In this document: positions 7,165 to 16,338 of the stretch, piece after piece
Position numbering within the stretch: position 1 is the stretch's first letter
Layout of the letters: the number at the start of each line of letters is the position of its first letter
DNA from: JBBDYG01 sp040901765
GTDB lineage: Bacteria; Planctomycetota; Planctomycetia; Pirellulales; Lacipirellulaceae
Assembly: GCA_040901765.1 (NCBI GenBank)
Contig: JBBDYG010000120.1
Location: 1 to 62,616, forward strand
Length of the DNA: 62,616 bases
Direction: 5' to 3'
Translations under genes and position numbers: made by a program
Notes under the pieces: generated by a model
Seen by the model: the letters and a program-made list of their open reading frames with translations, nothing else
Databases searched by the model: none
Told to the model about the DNA's origin: nothing

Positions 7165-10100
7165 ATGAAGACTCAGCGTGTTTCTGTTGCCGCACTGGCG
7201 ATTTTCGGATTGGTCCTGCTGCTAACCGAGCCGGCGACCTCGATCGGTCAAGAACCCGCCGACACCCCGGCGGCGCCGGCGACCGAAGCGGCTCCGGATG
7301 CCGAAACCGAACCGGCGCCGGATGCCGCAGCCGAACCGGCCCCCGCTTCGACTCCACCCGCTGCCGCGGCACCCGCGGAATCGGTGCCCGACGCGGAGCC
7401 GGCAACGCCTCCCGCCACCCCGCCGGCCGCACCACCGGTAGCCGAGACCGAGACTCAGCCGCCGGCAGTCGATCCAGCCGCAACGGGCAGTCAGCCACCC
7501 GCAGGCAACCAACCTTCCGATGCACCAGCGCCGAGTGAATCGATACCCGCCGAGATTCTCAACCCCGACGCTGCCGACGAGGCCAGCAACTGGGAAATCG
7601 CCCGCCTCGTGGCGATGCTGCTGGCGCTGTTTATCATCCCGATTGTCGTCGGCAACTTTATCGCGAACTCGCTGAAGATGCCCGATTACGGCTGGAAGAT
7701 TGCGCTCGTCATCGGCACGCTCGCGGCGGCGATCTTGGCAATCTCGACCGGTGAATTCAAAGGTGGCCCCGACCTCAGCGGTGGTATCACGCTCATCTAT
7801 GAGTTGGTGGATTCCGGTGGCGGCGGCGCCACCACGGAGCCGGGTCAGCAACCGCAGGCTTCGGCCGGCGGTCGAGGGAACGCCGATATGGACAAACTGA
7901 TCGGTGCGCTCAAAGAGCGGATCGACCCTTCGGGCACGAAGGAAGTTACGATCCGCCGCTATGGCGATGCGATTGAGATCATCATTCCCAGGACGGGCGC
8001 GGAGGATTTAGAGTATGTCAAGCGGAACATTACCGCTCTTGGGCAACTCGAGTTCCGCATCACGGCTGACTCCCGACGCCCGAGCGACCAGGGGTTTATC
8101 GAACAATCTCTCCGGTTGCCGCCTGAGCAAAAGATCCTCACGGTCGGCGGACGACCGGCGGCAGAATGGGTTGGGTTCGACACCAACGAATTTAGCGACG
8201 ACATCCAGAACCCCGATGGCATTGGGCTGGTGAAGCGACTCGCCAATGGCCGCCCCGAGGCGCTCGTGCTGATCGACCCCTTTAAAGTCACCGGGGATCA
8301 TATCTCGTCGGTTTCCAAGGGCTTCGGTGAAACGGGTGGATCCAAGGTGCTATTCCATTTCGATTCGATAGGCGCAGAGCTTTTCGGCGACCTGACGGGG
8401 AGAAATCTTCCGACTTCCACCAATCAATACCGATTCCTGGGAATCGTTCTCGACAAGCGGTTGCTGTCGGCTCCGAGCATCAACAGTCGCATTACGAGCA
8501 GCGGCGAGATCAGTGGCCGCGGCATGACGGAACGAGACGTGGACCACATCATCGACGTTCTCACCGCCGGCAAGCTTCCCGCCGAACTGGTCAAGGAACC
8601 GATTAGCGAAGAGGTTATCAGCCCCACGTTGGGCCTCGAGACAATTCGCATGGGAGCGCTGTCCATTCTTGCCTCGTTAATCGCCGTGCTTTTGTTCATG
8701 GCCGTTTACTACCGATTTGCCGGTGTCGTGGCCTGCATGGCGCTCATCGCCAATCTCGTGTTGACCATCGGAACCATGTACCTGATCGGCGCGGCGTTTA
8801 CGCTCCCGGGTCTGGCGGGCTTGGTGCTAACCATTGGCATGTCGGTCGACGCCAACGTGTTAATTTTCGAGCGGATGCGGGAAGAGCTGGACCGAGGTTC
8901 GGCCCTTCGGATGGCCATCCGCAACGGTTTCGACCGCGCGAGCACGGCGATCATCGACTCGAACCTGACAACCCTGATCACAGGCTTCGTGCTCTACGCC
9001 ATCGGCACCGACCAACTGCGCGGCTTCGCGGTCACGCTGATCATCGGCATCGTGATGAGCATGTTCACCGCGATTTTCTGCTCGCGGATTGTATTCGACA
9101 TCGCCGAGCGCCGCCGCTGGATCACCCGCTTGCAAATGATGCGGATTCTGGCGTCGGCGAATTTCGATTTCATGAAGTGGCGGACTCCCGCGATGGTCGC
9201 TTCCTTGCTACTCGTCGGGGTGGGCCTAGTAGCGGTGTTCCAACGAGGCAACGACTTGCTCGATATCGATTTTACGGGTGGCACATCGGTGACCATGGTT
9301 CTTGAAGAGGAAGCGAAAATGCCGCTCGCCGACGTTCGCCGACTTCTCGAAGATAAATCGGACCTCGACGAATTCAACCTGCTCGTCGTGGAACGAGGCG
9401 CCGGCGAGACGACCTATACGATCGACAGCAGCGTCGACTCCGTGGCCAAGGTCGAACTGACGCTCGAAGACGTTTTTGAGGGCCAGCTTAAGACCTATCA
9501 ATTGGAGATCCGGGATGTTGCCGCCTACACCGCCGGCGACGCGACCGGAACCGAAGCCACACTTGAGTTCGGATCGGAGGCGGACCCCGATTCGGGAATC
9601 ACCCACGATGCCCTTCTGGCCCGATTGATGATCGCGCTCGAGGCGGCTGGTCACGAAGGCATTACGCCGGTGCTCACTGCGCCGGGCCACGACTTTGGCA
9701 GCAGCCAGAAAATCTACGAATGGAACGTGAGGCTGCCATTGCCCGTTGAATCGGCTGAGCCGATCCTCACGGGGCTGGCGAGTGAAATGAATAATGAGGC
9801 GATATTTCCCCTGGCCAATAAGATCGGCGGCCGCGTTGCCGGCAACCTCCAGCGGCAGGCGCTGTACGCGACACTGATTAGCCTGGTGGGGGTGATGGGT
9901 TACATCTGGCTGCGATTCCAAAACTTTGCTTTTAGCATCGCCGCGGTGGCTGCGTCATTTCATGACGTGTTGGTCACGCTCGGCATGCTCGCACTTAGCT
10001 CGTACTTTGTGGAAGCTGTGCCGACAGTAGCCCGATTCTTGCAAGTTGATTCGTTCCAGATTGGGCTTTCCGTGCTGGCCGCGCTGTTGACGCTCATCGG

Positions 10101-10407
10101 CTACTCGCTCAACGATACGATCGTCACGTTCGACCGCGTTCGCGAAGTGAAGGGTAAAAGCCCGAAGCTTACGGTGGATATGGTCAACTTGAGCATCAAC
10201 CAGACCTTGAGCCGCACGATATTGACATTCTTTACCACGTTCCTCGTCGTGCTGATTCTGTACATCTACGGCGGGCCTGGTATTCACGCGTTTGCGTTCG
10301 CTTTGATGGTGGGCTTGATCGCGGGCACTTACAGCTCGATTTACATCGCCGCCCCGATTCTGTTGTGGATCGCGGGCGACGCGGAGACTTCGCCGAGCGG
10401 AAAATGA
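7165..10407 (+). CDS. secDF: Fused protein translocase subunit SecDF
   Basis: SecDF uses proton motive force to help pull exported proteins across the inner membrane. This ~1080-residue chain starts at ATG 7165 with a signal-like segment (VAALAIFGLVLLLT). About 100 residues of low-complexity Ala/Pro/Glu/Thr follow, unlike short bacterial SecD N-termini. The SecD half has PDLSGGITLIYEL, the periplasmic domain and GLVLTIGMSVDANVLIFERM. The SecF half has DIDFTGGTSVTMV and GYSLNDTIVTFDRVRE. Both sets of six membrane segments appear present. Fusion of SecD and SecF is known in several phyla. An upstream in-frame extension overlapping yajC is less likely to be translated. A palindrome cluster follows the stop. 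Confidence 0.95.
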   Translation: MKTQRVSVAALAIFGLVLLLTEPATSIGQEPADTPAAPATEAAPDAETEPAPDAAAEPAPASTPPAAAAPAESVPDAEPATPPATPPAAPPVAETETQPPAVDPAATGSQPPAGNQPSDAPAPSESIPAEILNPDAADEASNWEIARLVAMLLALFIIPIVVGNFIANSLKMPDYGWKIALVIGTLAAAILAISTGEFKGGPDLSGGITLIYELVDSGGGGATTEPGQQPQASAGGRGNADMDKLIGALKERIDPSGTKEVTIRRYGDAIEIIIPRTGAEDLEYVKRNITALGQLEFRITADSRRPSDQGFIEQSLRLPPEQKILTVGGRPAAEWVGFDTNEFSDDIQNPDGIGLVKRLANGRPEALVLIDPFKVTGDHISSVSKGFGETGGSKVLFHFDSIGAELFGDLTGRNLPTSTNQYRFLGIVLDKRLLSAPSINSRITSSGEISGRGMTERDVDHIIDVLTAGKLPAELVKEPISEEVISPTLGLETIRMGALSILASLIAVLLFMAVYYRFAGVVACMALIANLVLTIGTMYLIGAAFTLPGLAGLVLTIGMSVDANVLIFERMREELDRGSALRMAIRNGFDRASTAIIDSNLTTLITGFVLYAIGTDQLRGFAVTLIIGIVMSMFTAIFCSRIVFDIAERRRWITRLQMMRILASANFDFMKWRTPAMVASLLLVGVGLVAVFQRGNDLLDIDFTGGTSVTMVLEEEAKMPLADVRRLLEDKSDLDEFNLLVVERGAGETTYTIDSSVDSVAKVELTLEDVFEGQLKTYQLEIRDVAAYTAGDATGTEATLEFGSEADPDSGITHDALLARLMIALEAAGHEGITPVLTAPGHDFGSSQKIYEWNVRLPLPVESAEPILTGLASEMNNEAIFPLANKIGGRVAGNLQRQALYATLISLVGVMGYIWLRFQNFAFSIAAVAASFHDVLVTLGMLALSSYFVEAVPTVARFLQVDSFQIGLSVLAALLTLIGYSLNDTIVTFDRVREVKGKSPKLTVDMVNLSINQTLSRTILTFFTTFLVVLILYIYGGPGIHAFAFALMVGLIAGTYSSIYIAAPILLWIAGDAETSPSGK

Positions 10408-11004
10408 CGTGGGGTGACTAGTATTTTCCATAGTATGCTACGTTGTCGCACTTCAAGCCGGAGGCTTGGCAGCAATTAGCCGGCGGTAAGCGCAGCGCCA
10501 CCGCCGGAAAATTGACTAAGTGGAGTTGCACCCCGGCAGGGGTGCCAGCAACACCAAGCGTCGCTCAATTGCTGGCACCCCTGCCGGGGTGCTACTCAAA
10601 GTGTTCCCTGATTCCGGTGGTGCGCTTCGCGACCACCGGCTAATGGCTGCGATCCCTCCGGGATAAAGAATGCAACGCAGGGGCCATACTGCTTGTCGCA
10701 TTTACGACAAGAGGTTAACGGCGTAGGGTACTTGGCTCGCTTCCCGAGCGCCCGCAGCACTTACCTACGCGGCAATCTTTTCCCGCGTCGCATAGCTTGC
10801 CGCGCGGATCGAACAATTTGCGTTTTTGCGTAGCACGACGATCTAGTCGCACCGCCATCCGGTCGAAGAATTCATGGAGTGCGAGCCTTGCTGGAGGAAT
10901 AGGGTTCGCGTTTGATTCACGGATGAACTCCCGTGTCTGGGCGTAGGCGATAGCCGGTAGGCTATGCCGGCGCGCGGGCATCGCCGCTTCTTGCGAGATC
11001 ATCC
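10408..11004. other. Intergenic region after secDF, palindrome in its first half
   Basis: Almost 600 bp without a convincing gene. The first part is the nested palindrome at 10478-10641. The second part (10642-11004) has an open minus-strand frame with a Cys-rich end (LCDAGKDCRVGKCCG), which I cannot tie to any family and do not call. A small ATAGCC/GGCTAT hairpin lies near 10950. Confidence 0.4.
10478..10641. repeat. Nested cruciform with a perfect 24-bp inner stem
   Basis: The inner arms 10528-10551 and 10569-10592 are perfect reverse complements separated by 17 bases. Each arm can also fold on itself (GCACCCC-GGCA-GGGGTGC). Outer arms at 10478-10494 (AGCCGGCGGTAAGCGCA) and 10621-10641 pair imperfectly. 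The structure could stop transcription after secDF or be a mobile palindrome. Confidence 0.8.
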
Positions 11005-12150
11005 GTGAACGAAGCCAGCAAGTTGATGGGCGCCACCGCTCTGGTGGCGCTGGGCCTGGGACTCGCCTATTTGTGTGGCCCCCCCGCCGACACGCCACAG
11101 GTCGTTCATGATTTGAACCTGTCGCCGGAGGCGCTACGTGTCGGGCCACCCGATGCCCTTGCCGCTACCGCACCGTTAAGGTTACACGCCGATGCTGCGC
11201 CGTCGCCGGAAAGTTCTTCCGGCGGGGCGGCTCACCTGCTTCACTTCGACGCCGATCCGCCCGCCGAGGGCGTTATTCTTTCGGCCGCCGAGGCGGAAGC
11301 CGACGGTAGCGCGATGCCGACTTCCGACGAGCCGCGATGGTTCGCTCCAGTGCGGGGCGACAACCCGAATCCGCTCCCACCGCGGTCGGTTGAAGTGGAC
11401 GCCGAGGCCGCGCCGCTGTCTTCGGTCGTGCCCGCAGCCGCGATCGATTCTGCAACGAATGACCAATGGCTGATCACAGCGCCCGCTATGTCGCACTCCT
11501 ATGACGCGAAACCAGTCCGGGCTAAGCCGTCGCCATCATTGGCCAGTGACGGTACGACGCATCCTGCGGATGCGGCTCGCGACGCGTGGTGGACGCGCGA
11601 CACGCCGCGACTTCAAGGCCTGAGCGGGAGCGCGCCCGCGAAAAGTTCCGACCCCGCGCCGCAGATTGGCGCTTCGACGGGCGTCGGCGTGAAGTTGGCT
11701 CAACCGGTGACGCCGAACACTCGCCTTGTGGGGCCGATCGACTTGAACACCGCGACATCGTCCGACCCGGTCGTGAAGCCCACCAATACCCCGCAATCAA
11801 ATTCGCCGCTGGCAGTGCCACGGGAGTTCGAGCCGCCCGTCATTGTCTCGCGGACCCATCTGGTTGCCGATGGCGACACCTTGGCTCGATTGGCCGAACG
11901 CTATCTGCAAGATGCGAAGCGGGCTCCGGAGTTATTCGAGTTGAACCGCGAAGTTCTCCGCAATCCCGACCTGTTGCCGATTGGCGCCGCGTTGAGGGTT
12001 CCCGGTAGACCCGAGCCATCCGAGCCGGAACTAGGTGATACTACTGCAATCGGCCGCATGGTGCCGGTGGCCGCAGCACCCCGCAGTGCAGGTTCCCAAG
12101 CCCACGCTCGACTTCAATCTCCCGAGCCAATTGCGGCTAGCGGGTGGTAA
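11005..12150 (+). CDS. Exported LysM-domain protein
   Basis: LysM domains bind peptidoglycan or other N-acetylglucosamine polymers. This 381-residue protein starts at GTG 11005 with a membrane or signal segment (ALVALGLGLAYLCG). A long low-complexity Pro/Ala/Ser/Asp stretch follows (about residues 40-280). A single LysM lies near the C-terminus, HLVADGDTLARLAERYLQDA through DLLPIGAALRVPG. The likely location is the periplasm or cell wall, anchored by the N-terminus. No enzymatic domain is visible. A structural or scaffolding role is inferred. It is separated by palindromes from secDF and by 90 bp from the TerC gene. Confidence 0.75.
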   Translation: MNEASKLMGATALVALGLGLAYLCGPPADTPQVVHDLNLSPEALRVGPPDALAATAPLRLHADAAPSPESSSGGAAHLLHFDADPPAEGVILSAAEAEADGSAMPTSDEPRWFAPVRGDNPNPLPPRSVEVDAEAAPLSSVVPAAAIDSATNDQWLITAPAMSHSYDAKPVRAKPSPSLASDGTTHPADAARDAWWTRDTPRLQGLSGSAPAKSSDPAPQIGASTGVGVKLAQPVTPNTRLVGPIDLNTATSSDPVVKPTNTPQSNSPLAVPREFEPPVIVSRTHLVADGDTLARLAERYLQDAKRAPELFELNREVLRNPDLLPIGAALRVPGRPEPSEPELGDTTAIGRMVPVAAAPRSAGSQAHARLQSPEPIAASGW

Positions 12151-12240
12151 GCGCCGATGGCTGGAGCAGGATACTCCGGCTAAGTATCTTCCGGGCGCGG
12201 GCCGAAGCTGATACATTCGCACGGTCCTAAAGCCCCCGGT

Positions 12241-13029
12241 GTGAATGCCATGGAAGAACTTCTCGCTCCCAATTCGCTGCTTGCTTTGTTCACCCTAGCG
12301 ATCCTCGAGATCGTGCTGGGAATCGACAATGTCGTGTTCCTGGCAATCTTGACGGGTAAGCTGCCGGAGTCTCAGCAACCCAAGGCCCGTACCATCGGCC
12401 TCCTGCTCGCAGCGGTGGGTCGCATCGTCCTGCTGCTGGCCATGTCGTGGATCATCACTCTGGATAAGAGCGTGCTGTTCGAGTTGCCATTCGAAATGCC
12501 GGGGCATAGCGAGGACGCGCCCCAAGGGATAACACCCATCACCTGGAAGGATCTGATCTTACTCTTGGGCGGGATATTCCTGATCGGCAAAGCGACCTGG
12601 GAGATCGGACATCAACTCGAGGACCACGGAGACAAGAAAACAAAGACACATTCATCGTTTGCGGTGGTGCTCATGCAGATTCTGGCAATCGACCTCGTGT
12701 TCTCGCTCGACTCGGTGCTGACCGCCGTGGGTATGGTCCCGCCCGACGAGTACTCAGTCCGCTGGGTGCCGCTGACGATCATGGTCACCGCGGTGCTGCT
12801 GGCCATCGCCGTGATGCTTGCGTTCAGCGGCCCGATCGCCCGTTTTGTAAACAATCATCCCAGCGTCAAAATGCTGGCGCTGGCGTTCTTGATTTTAATC
12901 GGGGTGGTGCTGGTGGCCGAGGCGTTCCACTCCCACGTTCCGCGCGGCTACATCTACAGCTCGATGGGTTTCTCGCTGTTTGTGGAGATGCTGAACCTGC
13001 GGTCGGCGCGAAAGCGAATCGCTGCGTAG
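12241..13029 (+). CDS. TerC-family integral membrane protein
   Basis: TerC-family proteins are multi-pass membrane proteins linked to metal-ion export or tellurium resistance, and in some bacteria to loading exported metalloenzymes. The 262-residue product has the conserved opening LFTLAILEIVLGIDNVVFLAIL, several further membrane helices and a second acidic membrane motif, IDLVFSLDSVLTAVG. Asp residues in these two motifs are the family's putative metal ligands. The start could be GTG 12241 or the in-frame ATG 12250. The gene sits alone; a large hairpin at 13075-13202 follows. The precise ion cannot be read from sequence. Confidence 0.9.
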   Translation: MNAMEELLAPNSLLALFTLAILEIVLGIDNVVFLAILTGKLPESQQPKARTIGLLLAAVGRIVLLLAMSWIITLDKSVLFELPFEMPGHSEDAPQGITPITWKDLILLLGGIFLIGKATWEIGHQLEDHGDKKTKTHSSFAVVLMQILAIDLVFSLDSVLTAVGMVPPDEYSVRWVPLTIMVTAVLLAIAVMLAFSGPIARFVNNHPSVKMLALAFLILIGVVLVAEAFHSHVPRGYIYSSMGFSLFVEMLNLRSARKRIAA

Positions 13030-13074
13030 AAGCTCATGCTCCGCAGCGTCCCGTCTGAAGCAAGATCGCTTCGT

Positions 13075-13202
13075 AAGGGGGATTAGGTTATGGAGAAGAT
13101 CAGCGGATGGAAGAAGAGTGAAATCTCGCTGTCCGCACCAAACGCTCGTCATTCGTCCATCCTTACATCTCCATAATCTCCGCTGTCTCCCTATCCCCCT
13201 TC
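13075..13202. repeat. Intergenic inverted repeat between terC and the EF-G-like gene
   Basis: The left arm begins AAGGGGGATTAGG and carries ATGGAGAAGATCAGCGGATGG. The right arm, ending CTATCCCCCTT, is its degenerate reverse complement with ATCTCCATAATCTCCGCTG. It lies between two convergent genes, so it could serve as a bidirectional terminator. It has the same architecture as the other long hairpins in the window. Confidence 0.5.
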
Positions 13203-13275
13203 CCAAACTGTCGATTGTGCGACGAATCATACGCGCCGCGTGCGCACTAGCTCGACCAAATTACGCGAACAACTG

Positions 13276-15381
13276 CTACTCCTCTTCGACCTTCAGCTTC
13301 GCCGACGCGATGACCTGTTGCTGCACGTTGCCTGGGACCGGCTCGTAGTGGCTGAACTCCATGGTGTAGCTCCCCTGGCCGCCCGTCATGCTGGAAAGGG
13401 TGCGGGCATAGGTCATCACTTCCGCCAGCGGGGCGCGGGCCTCGACAGTGGTCATGCCTGCACCGGCGGAGTCCATGCCGACCATCTGACCGCGGCGACC
13501 AGAGAGATCGCTCGAAACGTCGCCCACCTTATCGACTGGCACGGTGATGTGAAGTTTCACCACGGGTTCCAACAGCGCTGGCTTCGCTTCTTTAAACACC
13601 TGGGCAAACGCCTTGCTTCCCGCGATGCGGAACGCCGTTTCGTTGGAGTCGACTGGGTGGTCCTTGCCGTAAAAAACCTCGACGCAAATATTCTGCACCG
13701 GGAAGCCGGCCACCACGCCGCTCTTGATCCGTTCCAGGCAGCCTTTTTCAACGGCGGGCAGGAAGTTGCCAGGGATCGTGCCGCCCACCACCGAATCGAC
13801 CCATAGAAAATTCGGTTCGGGGTGATGATGAAAATTCTTGAGCTGGGGGAAACGCGCCTTGGTCGCATATTCCTCGGGATTGGCGCCTTCGGGGAACGGG
13901 TACACGCGAATGTGAACTTCGCCGAACTGGCCTGAACCCCCCGATTGTTTCTTATGGCGGTAGCTTCCTTCAGCGTCGGTCTGGACGGTCTCCCGGTAAG
14001 GAATCTTCGGCTCGTGGGTTTCGATTTCAACGTGATCGCGGCGCTTGAGGCGTTCTTTGAGCAGATTCAGGTGCAACTCGCTCATGCCCGTCAGCACCAT
14101 CTCTTTCGTTTCGGCGTCGTGGTCGAGCCGGACCGTGGAGTCTTCCTCGGTCACCTTGTGCAGCGCGCTGGAAAGCTTCACCTCGTCGCCGCGATTCTTG
14201 GGTGCTACGGCCAAGCCGACCATCGGCGTTGGAAAGCGGAGCGCCGGCAACTCCACCTCGCCCAGCGACGTGCCCGTGTGAAGATCCTCCGCCTTGGCGA
14301 CGGCCACGATCATACCGGGGCCAGCCTGGTCGATCGGGTCCATTTTGTCCGCTTGCGGCGAGAACAGCGGGCCAATCTTGATTCCCTTGCGAGAACCCGG
14401 CGAAGGCAACGTGGCGTCTTTCTTGAGCGTGCCGGAAAAGACGCGGATGAAGCTGAGCTTTTGCACGAACGGGTCGATCCGCGTGCGGAACACCTGCGCG
14501 GCCAACGGTGCGCTGGCATCGGCCTTAAGCGTGACCACGTCGCCATCCTTTCGGCCGGCCTGTGGCAACGCCGAGGGCGAAAGCGTGGCCAGCGTCAGCA
14601 CCTGCAGCAGTTCGTCGACGCCCGCGCCTTGCTTCACGCTGACGCACACAATTGGCGTAACCACGCCCTGCTTCACCGCCTCGACCGTAAGCTGGGCAAG
14701 TTCCTCGGCCGTGGGCATTTCACCCTCGAAGTATTTCTCCATCGCCGAGTCGCTGACCTGGATGATCGATTCGAGCGCCTGCTCGCGGAGCGGCAACACG
14801 TCCATCACCGGTTGCGAGTCGCTGGGAGCATCCTTGGCCGAAAACGGAGCGAGCAGGCTCGTTACCCCTTTTAAGTCGTGCCCCAGCCCCACCGGAACAT
14901 TAAACAGGACGCATTGGGTACCGAATACCTCTTTGATGGAATCGACCAGTCCAGGGAAGTCGATATTGTCGGTATCGAGCTTCGTGATGCAGACGATTCT
15001 GCCCAGACCTGCGCGGCTCGCCTCCTCCCAAACCCGCCGCGTGTTGACCTTAATCCCCGCGTGGGCGTCGATCGTCACCAATACATTGTCCGCGCCCCGG
15101 AGGGCGCCGATCGTTTGGCCGATCAGGTCGGGGTAGCCGGGCGTGTCGATCAGGTGGAGCCTTTTGCCCGCATGATCGCAATGCGCAACCGTTGCCTCGA
15201 TCGAATGCTTGTGATGCTTTTCTTCTTCGTCGAAGTCGCAAATGCTTGTGCCGTCGTCGACGCTGTGTTGCCCTTTGACGGCGCCCGACAGAGTGAGCAA
15301 GTGATCGACGAGGGTCGTCTTGCCCGAGCTGCCGTGTCCGCAAACGGCGATGTTCCGAATGTTCTCGACGGGGATGATCAT
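13276..15381 (-). CDS. Elongation factor G-like translational GTPase
   Basis: The 701-residue product has the full EF-G layout: G domain, domain II, and domains III-V including EQVDV-type beta-alpha modules. G1 is GHGSSGKTT, G3 is DTPG, and G4 reads TKLD where canonical EF-G has NKxD. The switch and domain IV segments diverge from housekeeping EF-G (domain IV includes YRHKKQSGGSGQFGEVHIR). It therefore looks like the second, EF-G-like paralog found in many bacteria, whose role is uncertain. It lies 94 bp upstream of hisA on the same strand. The start MIIPVENIRNIAVCGHG fits the family. Confidence 0.9.
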   Translation of the reverse strand: MIIPVENIRNIAVCGHGSSGKTTLVDHLLTLSGAVKGQHSVDDGTSICDFDEEEKHHKHSIEATVAHCDHAGKRLHLIDTPGYPDLIGQTIGALRGADNVLVTIDAHAGIKVNTRRVWEEASRAGLGRIVCITKLDTDNIDFPGLVDSIKEVFGTQCVLFNVPVGLGHDLKGVTSLLAPFSAKDAPSDSQPVMDVLPLREQALESIIQVSDSAMEKYFEGEMPTAEELAQLTVEAVKQGVVTPIVCVSVKQGAGVDELLQVLTLATLSPSALPQAGRKDGDVVTLKADASAPLAAQVFRTRIDPFVQKLSFIRVFSGTLKKDATLPSPGSRKGIKIGPLFSPQADKMDPIDQAGPGMIVAVAKAEDLHTGTSLGEVELPALRFPTPMVGLAVAPKNRGDEVKLSSALHKVTEEDSTVRLDHDAETKEMVLTGMSELHLNLLKERLKRRDHVEIETHEPKIPYRETVQTDAEGSYRHKKQSGGSGQFGEVHIRVYPFPEGANPEEYATKARFPQLKNFHHHPEPNFLWVDSVVGGTIPGNFLPAVEKGCLERIKSGVVAGFPVQNICVEVFYGKDHPVDSNETAFRIAGSKAFAQVFKEAKPALLEPVVKLHITVPVDKVGDVSSDLSGRRGQMVGMDSAGAGMTTVEARAPLAEVMTYARTLSSMTGGQGSYTMEFSHYEPVPGNVQQQVIASAKLKVEEE

Positions 15382-15475
15382 GAGAGTAGCTCCGCAGTAA
15401 GCGTCGACCTCTTGGCCGACAGGTTGAACCAGCGACGCCGCACATCAGAGTCTCATGTCCCGGATCGCTGCCGCC

Positions 15476-16195
15476 TCATGCCTTTTCTCCCACGCGAATA
15501 GCTTCTTTGAGTGTGAGGGTGCCTTCGTACAATGCCCGCCCGATAATACAGCCAGCCATTCCGGCCGTTGCGAGCGCCTGCACGTCGCTGGCCGTCGTTA
15601 CGCCGCCGGAAGCCACCACTGGCAGGTTCACGGCGGCCTGCATTTCTGCCATCGCCGCGACGTTCGGCCCAGCCATCATACCATCGGTCGCGATGTCCGT
15701 GTAAACAATCGCCGCCAGCGGCTCGGCCGCGAACTCTCGGGCCAAGTCAATCGCCCGGACCTCGCTTGTCTGGAGCCAACCGTCGGTCGCTACTTGGCCG
15801 TCGCGAGCATCGATTCCAAGCACCAACCGCTGCGGAAATTGCCGGCAAACCTCGCGGAACCAATCCGGTTGCTTCAGCGCCGAGGTGCCGACAACAAGCC
15901 GATGCACGCCAAACTCCAACAGCTCCATAATCGACTGGTCGTCGCGAATGCCGCCGCCCAATTCGATTTCCAACTCCACCGCCGCCAGAATGTTTTGCAC
16001 CACCGGCAGATTTACGGGCAAGCCCTCGCGAGCGCCGTCTAGGTCAACAAGATGCAGGTGCTTTGCACCGTCGGCCGCAAACCCTCGCGCAACCGCCACC
16101 GGGTCGTCGGCGAAGATGGTCTCCTGCTGGTAGTCCCCTTGGCGCAGCCGGACACATTTTCCGCCTCGAAGATCAATCGCCGGCCAAATCTGCAT
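15476..16195 (-). CDS. hisA: ProFAR isomerase HisA (histidine biosynthesis)
   Basis: HisA isomerises the ProFAR intermediate, the fourth step of histidine synthesis, in the cytoplasm. The 239-residue product is a (beta/alpha)8 barrel starting MQIWPAIDLRGGKCVRL with the catalytic Asp in AIDL. The second catalytic Asp is in the IVYTDIATDGMMAGPN region, and phosphate-binding loops are LGGGIRDD and ASGGVTTASDVQ. The frame stays open upstream, but the family start is at 16195. hisH lies about 1 kb upstream on the same strand, so two histidine genes are clustered without the rest of the operon. Confidence 0.96.
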   Translation of the reverse strand: MQIWPAIDLRGGKCVRLRQGDYQQETIFADDPVAVARGFAADGAKHLHLVDLDGAREGLPVNLPVVQNILAAVELEIELGGGIRDDQSIMELLEFGVHRLVVGTSALKQPDWFREVCRQFPQRLVLGIDARDGQVATDGWLQTSEVRAIDLAREFAAEPLAAIVYTDIATDGMMAGPNVAAMAEMQAAVNLPVVASGGVTTASDVQALATAGMAGCIIGRALYEGTLTLKEAIRVGEKA

Positions 16196-16338
16196 CGCCG
16201 CCCCGCACGAATTGTGTTCGGCTGAAAAGCCGAATATGCCACAGATATAGCGCGATTTCAAGGGTTCGGTAAATCACGCGAGTAGCGGCGGTTTACGACG
16301 CTGCTGGCCGCGAGCGATATACCCAAGGCATGGGGCAT

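Noticed and set aside
10715..11149. Minus-strand frame with a Cys-rich end upstream of the LysM gene
   Set aside because: It overlaps the LysM gene start, resembles no family I know, and its first part is the antisense of coding sequence.
13945..14874. Long plus-strand frame across the EF-G-like gene
   Set aside because: It is antisense to a clear GTPase gene; its translation is Arg/His/Leu-rich with no motif.
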